Source: Eremomyces bilateralis CBS 781.70
Taxonomy: Eukaryota > Ascomycota > Dothideomycetes > Eremomycetales > Eremomycetaceae
Length of the DNA: 64,000 nucleotides
Direction: 5' to 3'
Assembly (NCBI RefSeq): GCF_010015585.1
Contig: NW_022985070.1
Coordinates: 682,001-746,000, forward strand
The notes beneath the pieces were generated by a model. The model did no database searches. It was not told the DNA's origin and saw only the letters and a program-made list of their open reading frames with translations. A program made the position numbers and the translations under genes. Each line of letters begins with the position of its first letter. Position 1 is the first letter of the stretch. This document shows positions 11,601 through 21,583 of this stretch, one piece after another.

Positions 11601-13320
11601 CACGGTCAAGCTATGTGACGCTGAGTCGGGTACCACGCTGAAGACGCTCAAGGGCCATTCGCGTTCGGTCGTCGCCGTGGCCTTCTCGCCGGACGGCAAG
11701 ACACTAGCGTCGGCTTCAGGGGACCGTACGGTCAAGCTGTGGGGTGCCGGGTCGGGTGCCGCCCTGCAGACGCTCAAGGGCCATTCGCGTTCGGTCAGCG
11801 CCGTGGCCTTCTCGCCGGACGGCAAGACGCTGGCGTCGGCTTCGTGGGACCGCACGGTCAGGCTATGGGACGCCGGGTCGGGCGCCGCATTGCAGACTCT
11901 TAAGGGCCATTCGCGTTCGGTCCGTGCCGTAGCCTTCTCGCCGGACGGTAAGACGCTAACGTCGGCTTCGTGGGACCGCGCGGTCAAGCTGTGGGACGCC
12001 GGGTCGGGCGTCGCGTTACAGACGCTTAAGGGCTATTCGCGTTTGGTCAGCGCCGTGGCCTTCTCGCCGGACGGCAAGACGCTAGCGTCGGCTTCGGACG
12101 ACCGTACTGTTAGGCTGTGGGACGCCGGGTCGGGCGCCGCGCTACATACGCTCGAGGGCCATTCGGGCGGGGTCGATGCCGTTGCCTTCTCGCTGGACGG
12201 TAAGACGCTGGCGTCGGCTTCGGGCGACCGCACGGTTAAGCTATGGGACGCCGGGTCGGGCGCCGCACTGCAGACGCTCGAGGCCCATTCGGGCGGGGTC
12301 GCCGCTGTGGCCTTCTCGCCGGACGGTAAGACGCTGGCGTCGGCTTCGTGGGACCGCACGGTCAGGCTATGGGACGCCGAGTCGGGCGCCGCGCTCAAGG
12401 GCCATTCGCGTTCGGTCAGGGCCGTGGCCTTCTCGCCGGACGGCAAGACACTAGCGTCGGCTTCAGAGGACCGTACGGTCAAGCTGTGGGATACCGGGTC
12501 GGGCGCCGCGCTGCAGACGCTTAAGGGCCATTTAGACTGGGTCCACGCCGTGGCCTTCTCGCCGAACGATAAGACGCTGGCGTCGGCATCCGGGGACGGC
12601 ACGGTTAAGCTATGGGGCGTCGGGTCGGGCGCCGCACTACAGACACTCGACGGCCATTCGCGTTCGGTCAACGCTGTGGCCTTCTCGCCGGACGGTAAGA
12701 TGCTGGTGTCGGCTTCAGAGGACCATACGGTCAAGCTGTGGGATGCCGGGTCGGGGGCCGCGTTGCAGACACTTAAGGGCTATTCGAGTTCGGTCCGCGC
12801 CGTGGCCTTCTCGCCGGACGGTATGACGCTGGCGTCGGCTTCGGGCGACGGCACGGTCAAGCTATGTGACGCTGGGTCGGGTACCACGCTGCAGACGCTC
12901 AAGGGCCATTCGCGTTGGGTCAGCGCCGTGGCCTTCTCGCCGGACAATAAGACGCTGGTGTCGGCTTCGGGGGACGGCACGGTCAGGCTGTGGGACGCCG
13001 GGTCGGGCGCCGCGCTGCAGACGCTCGAGGTTGGCGCCGTCGTTAATACTCTGGCTGTCTCTAATGATGGTTCCTTTCTCCAGACTGACCGGGGATCCGT
13101 ACCAATTCCACCTTTCTCTTTGCCTTCAGATGCTAGAGCTATAGCTAGTTCACAGCTCCCGCCTTCCATTTTTGTCGATGACCAATGGGTAAGTCGCGGT
13201 ACCGAGCGGGTCCTTCGGCTCCCCCCGAAGCATCGGCCAAGCCATATTGCTGTTCATAGGGACACTGTTGCCTTCGGGTTCCAATCTGGAAGAGTTGCGA
13301 TGATGAAATTTGCTTTGTGA
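8656..13320 (+). CDS. NACHT-WD40 NLR (STAND) protein, HNWD/Het-E-like
   Basis: Proposed exons 8656-8764, 8815-10376 and 10423-13320 give 1522 aa. The second junction (GTGAGT, CTAAC, GGCTAG, phase 0) is strong because it restores the linker containing LWSFIHDAKRFVLYSR. The first (GTTTAT donor, GCTAAC branch, CCTAG acceptor) is less sure, but the NACHT frame has a stop at 8751 and no good ATG before the P-loop, so an upstream exon is needed. The NACHT ATPase has Walker A GLAGTGKST near residue 92 and Walker B VVDALDECD near 195. Nineteen WD40 repeats of 42 aa follow (residues 634-1426), then a 98-residue degenerate tail. Family members are cytosolic nucleotide switches that sense non-self and can trigger incompatibility cell death. 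No HET, lipase-like or Goodbye effector domain is present; the N-terminus is only a short Gly/Ser/His-rich stretch. Confidence 0.85.
10651..13029 (+). repeat. 19 tandem 126-bp WD40-coding repeats
   Basis: Units of 126 bp (42 codons) are repeated 19 times with very high DNA identity. The core is AVAFSPDGKTLASAS then D-x-TV-x-LWD. Variation is concentrated at two residues after GHS, the residue before the conserved D, the residue after it, and the one before LWD. The third unit lacks two codons and the fourteenth lacks three. Units 8 and 18 share the rare residues GMTLASASGDGTVKLCDA, and both follow a GYSSSVR junction, which points to copying between units. Confidence 0.95.
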
Positions 13321-13751
13321 TATGCTCTGAAGCTTTTCTTCAATCTCCTTCACGCCCACCTCTTTTGCAAATGCTGTCTTTTCATACCGCGTGGAGAGCT
13401 CAGGTGGCGAGAACAATATTTAAATTAGGAACATAAAGGCTTTGAAATCAAATTGTGCCTTAAGGCGATAGCAACTCATGTTAGCAAAGCTGTCAGGACA
13501 CACGAGGGGTGGAACTAGGAAAGTAGCACACGAGTAGCATGCGAGTAGCTGGAGGGTATATTGTCCTTCAGACTTAGACTGATCCTTGGGGAATTAGGAA
13601 TAGTGGGGAGCGGTGAGTGCTATCCGTCGGACGATTCGAGGCTGCAATGGCCGGAAGAGGAAAGCCGGCCATTCTGGCGGTCGACCTACCATCGCAACAT
13701 TTACCTTTCGAATCCTCAGAGTTCCATTTCCTCGCATCTGCCTCCGTTTGG
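13321..13751. other. Intergenic
   Basis: The 3' flank of the NLR. I see no gene here, only short unsupported ORFs. Confidence 0.5.
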
Positions 13752-13919
13752 TCAACCCTTGCCATCATCAATGAAAATATTATGTAGCTGAGGGTCGCCA
13801 TGAGAAAGACCAGCTTTGGACAACTCATTGTAAGCATCCTTAATTGCATCCAGAGCTAGAGCTCGTTCTGCAGGGGAGAGCTCGTTTAGTGTTTTGCCCC
13901 TTGCTTTTGACATAACGAT
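13752..13919 (-). pseudogene. Fragment of a fungal aminoglycoside-phosphotransferase-like kinase
   Basis: A 55-codon stretch reads IVMSKARGKTLNELSPAER, then an Ala/Leu-rich helix, then LSHGDPQLHNIFIDDGKG and a stop. HGDPxxHN is the catalytic loop of APH/choline-kinase-like and Bud32-like protein kinases, and the MSKAxGKxLNEL lead-in is common in lineage-expanded fungal kinase-like proteins. The N-lobe is not recognisable upstream and the DFxxA metal-binding segment that should follow is absent. It is therefore a relic of a host-type gene. It sits 430 bases beyond the 3' end of the NLR on the opposite strand. Confidence 0.65.
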
Positions 13920-16900
13920 GCAAAGCAGATTGTGGAGGGGATCGAGCCATGGTAGCAGATACAGTAACAGAGACAGGTGAAGACAAATGAGATGGAGTGG
14001 CGGAAGATACAGGAGCAGGTGTAGGGATCGCCATAGATACAGGAATTGATACGGTAACTGAGGTGTGTGCTTGTCGTAGGACATCAGCAAGTGTTTGAAC
14101 CGGGGGTTGAGGAGGAGGCTGGAATTGAGGGATAGAAGGCGGTACACACCGTTCAAAAGCTGATAGATCTCGACGAGTTAATGCCTCGTTCCTCCTCGAT
14201 GCACCTCTTGTTTAAGTACGAAGCGGCTCTAGGATATACTAATATGGCCTGGGAGATAGGCGTATTGACCGTCCTTGCACATGTTAATAGCGCCAATGAT
14301 GTCGTAAAGGTGATCCAGTCGTAACGTCGATCTAGATTTCATTACATATCGCAGTGTATGACATTATAGAAGACCGTTCATCTTCTCAAAGAGGCCAGAA
14401 TAAGGATACCCGCTACGAAGTTGACTCTGCTCCTTCTGGCGTAGCGGATCCTGTTGTCTAATTACAGCATTCAATTACCGGTGGCGAGAGGACATTATGA
14501 ATGCCGGGAGGTAGGAATGGCATTGACTCCAATCCGTGCTCGAATTTAACGCCGTGTTTAGAAGAAGCAATCTGCCTCCTGTACTTGTTATATTGGTTTG
14601 ATCTGTGAGAGAAGGAATAGATTAAAACGTTGAAGTTGTCCGAAGAAGATGATATAGGAAACTGGGCTAGGCCCAGTTGAGCGATTAATTTCCATCATTA
14701 TTAGCGCGGGAGGATAATCTCACGCCGCAGTCATCGATATGGTTCCGTACACGTGACTGAGAATGTAGGAAGAATGCAAAACCAGATACGATCTCTCCCT
14801 TTCATTTGTCTCGTTCCCCACATGGGCCTCGCTGAGAGGCCTGACGGGCGTATGAATCTCTCTCTCTCTTCATTTGTCTCGTCTGTAAGTCACCAGGCAA
14901 GTTTCAGAACAGCGTCAACATGTCTGTACCATTACCTGAATAGAGACCTCGTTAAGGCGATTCCATCAATATCCTGCCCATGCACACTTCGCTTGAGGAC
15001 GCATTGTTTTGGACTTTGAACGTCTCCCTGTTGATCACGCCGTTCGGTCTCCCAAATCCTGCCCGCTCGCCCCCAAAAGGATTGAAAAATCCCAGGACAT
15101 TAATAGACGACGGGTACCAGCGTATCCAACAGTCTTCAAACTTGGACCAAACGCACCCGGATGCTATTCGGCTGCTTGCAGAACCCATTACGAAGGCTCT
15201 CCGCTTTGCGAGACTAGCAATCACCAGAATACGATGTTACACAACGGTGCCATCCAGTCTTGTGGGTTCAGGCGAGCAGTCTCTCCGCTCAGTCCAGTGT
15301 CTTCTGCCAGCGATGAGGCAGAACCGCAGAATGTGGTTCATCCTATATTGTCAATGCAGAATCGACTGGCGAGGTGAGCCCCAAGATGATGTCCGGACCT
15401 CGAACGGGCCAACGAAGCGGCGAAGCATTCCATCAAAGGAGATTGCGGTAATGTACCACCATGGTGGTAAGACGGACAGTCCTCGGCTTGGTAATTATCC
15501 TTGCTGGCTGCCCTCCTTCTCAATAGGATCATGGCGGTGCTATGTTGTGCTATGCGATGTAGTAACCCGCGATATTTGATGCCGCTTAATTTTAGGTTAG
15601 TTCAAAGGCATTTCTCTTTTTTTTTCTATGCACAAAGATTCTTTTTCTGTGGTCGGGTTTGAGCCAGCCTGCAGGGCTTGGTCACTCCAAAGATTCCATT
15701 GCATGATTAAAAAGATCAAACGTCTCAGAACCAGGGTTTCAGAATTCAGATTTGTTATTTGAGCACAGAGCATCTCATTTTCGTCTGAAGAGCACGTCTT
15801 GCGAAAGGTGGTATTCGATATTGTTCTATCCTTGTCAAATCTCAGCATATGAATGGTGATTTGAGAACCTGGTTTTCTAAGTCTCAGTTCCGAAGTACCT
15901 CAACAGCTTGCCTATATGCTGTACTACATTATTGCTTCTGCAGCTAGCGATTGGAGTGCATATCCTAGGCGCCACTCGCTCCTTCGACAGGCCTGTCTAG
16001 TTTTGATGACTTCACATGGATTCGAACATCATCACTTCGTCTAGACATACGACATCGTTTAATGGGGTCCAACAAATTCCTTTGCACTGGATTCGCTACG
16101 GTAGCGCTGGAGCAAATGTTGACAGACGGTCACTCAAGATGTGCTCGAGCCACCGCCCGAGATGAGTTTTATTCACAACTGCTACCGTTTCCAGGATCCT
16201 CGCTGCAATGGCCTGTAGTGTATGCTCTGTGTGTCGTTCATATGGACCGGAATTCCAATTATTGAAGTGCAGATGGTACGAGTCCCCAGCATTATCTTTT
16301 TTACAGCCTTGTCATCGATCCCATGTTCAAGTCAAGTGAACCGCTATTGGTTGACGTTTCATCTCAAGTTCTTCCTCGAGCACGGGCTGCCTCCTCAATG
16401 CGCTGCCTGGTGAACGAGGAACGGGCAGTTAGCTTGACCATTCTTGTTGACAGTTGATTGCGTCTTTAAAAGAGTCTCTGCATCATTATGGTGCTTGTCG
16501 CCCGGTTACACAGATACCACCCTTTATAAAGGTAAATGTGCTCGTGCTGAGATATAGACCAATCGTGCCAGACTCCCGGACGAAGGTCCTATAAACGAGC
16601 TGTTTGATATTCATGGCCAGGCTTCTTCCTCGTCCTTGAAGTCAGACCCCGCCTCATCTGTTCTTTTTCTATTGATGTTTGGCGTTTCTTCGAGACATAG
16701 GAGGTCTCTAGCATGTCCGAAGCAGTCGTTTATATCAATCATTCGCTGTCCATTTCTTGTTTATTGTCGATATTTGAGCCAGTGGAGGTAACGAGAGTTC
16801 TCACATAAATCAAGTCTGGATACTCGCCGATCATACCCGTCTCAGGTCGATTTACACCAGCATCCTACTACGAACTATCGAACGAACATTGGAGAAAAAG

Positions 16901-17003
16901 GTGGACACTTCACATTGAACGAGCGCCTTTTCGTATCCGAGTCTGAGACGTGTGCCATTCACCATTCGGTGAAGAAGCGCTCCAGCTTCACTTCGCCGCT
17001 TCA
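13920..17003. other. Long gene-poor stretch
   Basis: Just over 3 kb with no gene I can support. A 199-codon ORF at 14980-15579 and an overlapping 122-codon ORF at 15009-15377 on the plus strand start with ATG but match nothing I know. The last few hundred bases are the promoter and leader of the MFS pump. Confidence 0.45.
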
Positions 17004-19058
17004 ATGTCTATCCCAAACATGGACCCGCCGATGGCGGGAATTCACATTGAAAGAAATGGCTCCCGCACATCACTCACCCCACCTTCATCACTACAACACC
17101 CATATTTGAAAACCCAACAACCAACTTCGACCTCAGTTTCAGACCTGGGTGGCTTCGCCGAAAAATATCGATACGAATTGGACCGCGCGTTCAGTTTAGA
17201 ATCCTCACCGCAGCCAACCCTCCGGAACGGATCTAAATCCACCATCACTGCCCCAGTGAAAAATCATCGGAAGGGTCGCTTTATGTCGAAGCTACCGTCT
17301 CTTCAAATCAAGATACAGAATGAGTCCACGAGATTACATATTATATTCCTCGCCCTTTCCCTAGCCCTCTTCCTCGCTGCGCTCGACACAGTCCTCATCA
17401 CGACAGCACTGCCGACCATTTCTCGAGAGTTCCAGGTCCCCGATGCTGGCTTTGCCTGGGTGGGAAGTGTTTACCTCCTCGCCAATGCTGCAACCGTGCC
17501 GTTTTGGGGTAAGGTGAGTGACATATTCGGTCGCAAGCCGATTCTTCTCGTCGCGAACGCTGTTTTCCTGCTGGGAAGTATTATCAGTGGCGCCAGCAAC
17601 GGGATCGGTATGCTTATAGCCGGGAGGGCCATACAAGGCATGGGTGGCGGTGGCGTGGTAGTACTGGTAAATGTGTGTGTGAGCGATCTCTGGAGCGTAC
17701 GGTAAGTTCCCTGCGTACTTCACAGGCGTGCCCCTAATGAACGGCGTTGCTCATTTCGCACATGTCACCATTCTAACATTTGGGATTAGGGATCGCGGAC
17801 TATACCTGGGAATTGTCGGCGCGATTTGGGCGGTAGCCTCCGCTCTCGGGCCTGTTTTTGGGGGGATCTTTGCAGAACGTGTCAACTGGCGTTGGTGTTT
17901 CTGGATCAACTGTAAGTATTTCCCAAGACTGGAGTTGAAACATAAACCTGATTTATATGGCTAGTGCCTATCGATGGAGTTGCAATCATTTTGCTTCTGC
18001 TTTTCCTTGATGTTCATAACCCTCACACGCCGCTCATTCAGGGCCTCCTGTCAATCGACTATGCGGGCACCTTTACTGTTGCGACAGCCACGGTTTGCGT
18101 CATGCTGGGCCTACAATTCGGCGGTGTGACTTACCCGTGGTCATCTGTCCCGGTCATACTTCTTCTTGTCTTTGGGATTCTCACATTCGGATTGTTTATC
18201 TTCACCCAGTGGAAAATCTCCCCTTCTCCCACTATCCCATTACGGATATTCTCCAACCGCTCGAACTTCTCCGCCCTTGGCGTTTGCTTTTTCGATGCCA
18301 TCGTCTTTAACTCGGTGGCGTACTTCCTCCCCTTATACTTCCAACTCGTTCTCCGCCAAGGTCCTCTTGCGTCTGGGCTCCTCATGCTTTCTCTTGCGAT
18401 CCCGCTATCAGTCATATCCGCCGCATCTGGCTTCCTAATGCAGCGTACTGGTCGATACCTAGAACTTCTCCGTTCTGGAATGGCGCTGATGACTTTGGGC
18501 GTTGGACTATTCATATCCTTCCCTGGACACTTCGATTGGGCGAAAGTGATCGTCTTCCTGATTGTTGTTGGCATTGGGTTCGGTCCTAACTTTCACGCGC
18601 CATTGATTGCCTTGCATTCAAGATTGGAGGAGAGAGATATTGCGGCAGGGACAAGCACATTTGGGTTTGTCCGCATGTTAGCGGGAGCGATGGGCATCGT
18701 CCTCGGTCAAGTGCTCTTCGCTGGCCAAATGGGTAGACGGGCAATAACGCTGCTGATGTCTGAGGTGGGATTGAATCCCCTCGTTGTTAGCGATTTAACA
18801 AAAGGCTCTGCTATCACCCAGATCGAGGCAATCAAGAAGCTCGAGAGGCCTCAGCAAGACTTCGTGGCGAAACAGCTTGCTGGAAGCATGAGCATGATGT
18901 GGGTTCTTTACTGCGTTTTCAGTGCGGTCGGCTTGATCATTAGCTTCGGTATTGGTAAATACACGATGCAGAAAGAAAAGGACACGATCAGGTTGGGCGA
19001 GGGATCCAGTGCTGAAACAGTTGGCAAGACTGAGGGCAATGATGAAGAGAGTCGGTAA
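17004..19058 (+). CDS. MFS multidrug-type efflux transporter, DHA2 (14-TM) family
   Basis: Three exons, 17004-17701, 17790-17911 and 17965-19058, encode 637 aa. Junctions are phase 2 (GTAAGT, TTCTAAC branch) and phase 1 (GTAAGT, GGCTAG) and rebuild the usual CFWINLP at the end of a membrane helix. A cytosolic tail of about 110 residues precedes the first helix. Motifs: LDTVLITTALPTI in TM1 (motif D1), GKVSDIFGRKP (motif A) and GPVFGGIFA (motif C, antiporter signature). The helix count, as far as can be read, is about 14. Members of this family export azoles, mycotoxins or other hydrophobic compounds across the plasma membrane with proton exchange. No biosynthetic gene cluster adjoins it, so the substrate cannot be inferred. 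The start at 17004 follows a pyrimidine-rich leader; an upstream in-frame extension lacks an ATG. Confidence 0.9.
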
Positions 19059-19736
19059 AAAAGTGGACGTGCCCTAGGCTCAGAGGCATGGTTTTGTTGC
19101 TGTTCGGTTCTGGAAGGCATTTCCCCTGATGTATAAAATTATGGCTGATGAACTTGGAATGAGGAACCTCTGGACTTGGGACGGACAGAAACTAAGGGAA
19201 CAGGTTGGAGTTGGAAGAATCACAAAACGGGGGCCTTGTTTCTTTGGTATGGGAAGCAAACACAAGGGCTGCAACCGTGCAATGTATATCGTAGTATACA
19301 TATCCTACCTGTATTTATGATAAGAGTGTCGTCTTTAGATGAAGCAAACCACAATTAACTTCGAAGAGCGATGGATATCTTACAACTCTCCCTTCCCTTG
19401 AATGCGCCTCGTTGATTGGCCACGTCCGAGTCTGGGGTACCAAGTATTAATAGGGTTCTGAGCTTGGAGCTGCATCACCAACGTCATCGTCCAACAACAA
19501 GAACCTGAAAAACATAGCGATCACTGGAATGCGACACACCCATCATGGTGCTCTGCTGTAGCAACAATCTCATTATTACGTAGCGTCCAACTCCCAGCCA
19601 GGAGCAAAGGATATTAACAAGGACCTCCCGTGAAAGTTCACACATTACTCGTAGCTCGAACCACACCTTCTACTCTTACACCAATACTCTATTGAGGAAA
19701 ACAGCACTCATATTCGACCACTAACTCTCAAGCACC
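19059..19736. other. Intergenic
   Basis: The 3' flank of the MFS gene and the promoter of the small membrane protein. No feature seen. Confidence 0.5.
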
Positions 19737-20099
19737 ATGGCATCCATTCTCACGTCCATCAGTGACCTCATTGCTTCCATCTTTAAGGTTGTTGGCTCGA
19801 TCTTCAGCCAGGCACTCCACGCCGTCGAAGGCGTCTCCAGCATGGTGGTGCACTTCTTCACCGGGCTCCTTTCCATGGTCCAAGACGTGTTCGTCGGCTT
19901 GGCCAAAGCCGTGGGGGGCGTTGGAAACTTCGTCATTGGTATGACCCCTCTAGAACTCTTGTGTCGGAAACTGACAAGGATCGAACCAGGAAATGTCGTC
20001 GTTCTTAGTATCATCGCGGCAGGTGGATATCTGTTTTTGCAGTATCAGCAAGGGCAAGGGCAAGGCAGGGAGCCTATTGCGGCAAAGAAGAGACAGTGA
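19737..20099 (+). CDS. Small hypothetical membrane protein
   Basis: The uninterrupted ORF is 120 aa. A 51-base intron fits at 19939-19989 (GTATGA donor, ACTGAC branch, CCAG acceptor). Because 51 is a multiple of three, both spliced (103 aa) and unspliced forms stay open. Splicing fuses FVIG to NVVVLSIIAAGGYLFLQYQQ and gives a smoother protein: a long amphipathic, weakly hydrophobic N-terminal region (residues 1-68), a C-terminal membrane helix, and a short Gln/Gly/Lys tail. I do not recognise a named family and propose no function. The start has a good context (CACCATGG). Confidence 0.6.
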   Translation: MASILTSISDLIASIFKVVGSIFSQALHAVEGVSSMVVHFFTGLLSMVQDVFVGLAKAVGGVGNFVIGMTPLELLCRKLTRIEPGNVVVLSIIAAGGYLFLQYQQGQGQGREPIAAKKRQ

Positions 20100-20658
20100 G
20101 CGATGGACAGTCAGCTAGTTGTTTACCAGTCAGTTGCAGCGTGGTAGTTGGCACACGGATATCGGATATCGGATGAGAAGGAAAGGCGTAATCACTTCGG
20201 ACTGGAGATTCAATCTCGATACCCGGTTTTCTCGGACGTAATGAAATGAATGATACCTTGTTGGAGCCATGCTGGTGCAGAACGATATACTTTCAATAAA
20301 TATTCAGCCACTACCGCTTGCAAAGTCGCCAGGGAGTGACCGCAGCCGGAGGTGAATTCGCGGCTCTCTACAGTTTGACGTAGAAACGGTTCTGTTCAAA
20401 AGAGAATCAAATAGTATATACCCACACGAGGCTCGGATGTTCGACCTGATGGTTATGGTAAGGATAATTGTATCGCATGTTCGCCAAGGCTCCGCGTCTG
20501 TTCCCTTGAAGATGAGTTGCATTGAATCAGTAGAGGCCATACTGGGTTGGAAGAGTTTCCAGAACGCAAGTCACCATCTCCTGTCGCCCGGCCCCCTGCT
20601 CCGTCAGATGCGACATCTTCTCAATGATGAAAGGTGCCTGTATTGACTACATACAATT
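20100..20658. other. Intergenic between convergent genes
   Basis: The two flanking genes converge here, so it holds two 3' ends. No other feature seen. Confidence 0.5.
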
Positions 20659-21583
20659 TTATAACTTGAAATGCCTTCCGTTGCTGAGCCTGGCACCTCC
20701 GTCCAAGGCAATGTCCTCGCCATTGATGTACGAGCCCGCCGGCGAGCACAAGAACACCGCCAAACCCGCAACGTCCTCCGGAACGCCCAATCGTCCGCGG
20801 GGGTTCTGTCGGTCCAACTCCTCCTGGCCGCCCAAAATATCAATCAGTCCGTTCGCAAGTTTGGACGGGAAGAATCCCGGCGCGATGGTGTTAGTCGTCA
20901 CATGTCGGCGGCCCAACTCCATGGCCAGATTTCTCGCCAGATGATGCGCGGCGGCCTTGGAGGCGCTGTACATGATCGTTCCGTTGTCGCCAACGTGCGG
21001 GACGTTGGACCCTGCCACGCTTGACATGACAATGATCCGGCTCGGGTCTTCCTGCGTCGCGTACTTGGTCAGGAGCGGCGTGTACAACCGCGCCAAGTTG
21101 AAAACGCCCCGCACATTCAGATCCAGCACTTTCTTGCTGCTCCAGTCCGGAGTAGGCTCGAAGGGACCACCCCATGTCGCGCCGGCGTTGGCGACAAGGA
21201 TGTCGAGTCCTTTATTCGGTCCGCAAACTTTCGCGATGATATCCTGGGTCGACTGGACAAGACGTTCGATGTCTTCCGTTTCGGCTACGTTGGCGGGGAT
21301 ACCCACGGCTTTTCCGACAATGTTCGGAAGGGCATTGAGCTTCTCGACGGCCTGATCGATGCCTTGTGGGCCGCCGGCCTTGCGGGCGGTGACGATGACA
21401 AGTTTCGCGCCGGCGAGGAGGAAGCCGGTTGCGCAGTGCAAGCCTAGGCCGCGGGAGCCTGTCATACCTTGGTCAGCTTCTGTCGGTCTTCAATTGTGTG
21501 CAGTAGATCCACATACCTCCAGTGACGATGGCGACCTTTCCATCGAGTCTGAAGAACTGGTTGAAACCCTTGAGTTCCGACAT
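20659..21583 (-). CDS. Short-chain dehydrogenase/reductase (RhlG/FabG-like)
   Basis: Exon 1 is 21583-21517 and exon 2 is 21467-20659, joined in phase 1 inside the cofactor loop (GTATGT donor, GACCAAG acceptor), giving 291 aa. The Rossmann motif reads VAIVTGGMTGSRGLGLH, close to the TGxxxSRGLG form of RhlG-like 3-oxoacyl reductases. NAGAT follows, then the catalytic Ser in VMSSVAGS, the YSASK pair (Tyr, Lys), and the N/S/Y/K tetrad appears complete. A basic residue in the loop after beta-2 (TARKAGG) suggests NADPH. It is a soluble NAD(P)H-dependent oxidoreductase. The natural substrate is not evident, and neither neighbour belongs to an obvious pathway with it. Confidence 0.88.

Noticed and set aside
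10479-13169. Long open frames on the minus strand across the WD40 repeats
   Set aside because: They mirror the 126-bp repeats of the plus-strand NLR gene; their Ser/Ala/Glu-rich translations are repeat shadows.
14980-15579. 199-codon plus-strand ORF
   Set aside because: Starts with ATG but has no recognisable domain and overlaps another open frame; kept only as a remark in the gap entry.
15636-15680. tRNA-like T-loop string (GGTTTGAGCC region)
   Set aside because: No acceptor stem, D-arm or anticodon arm can be folded around it.
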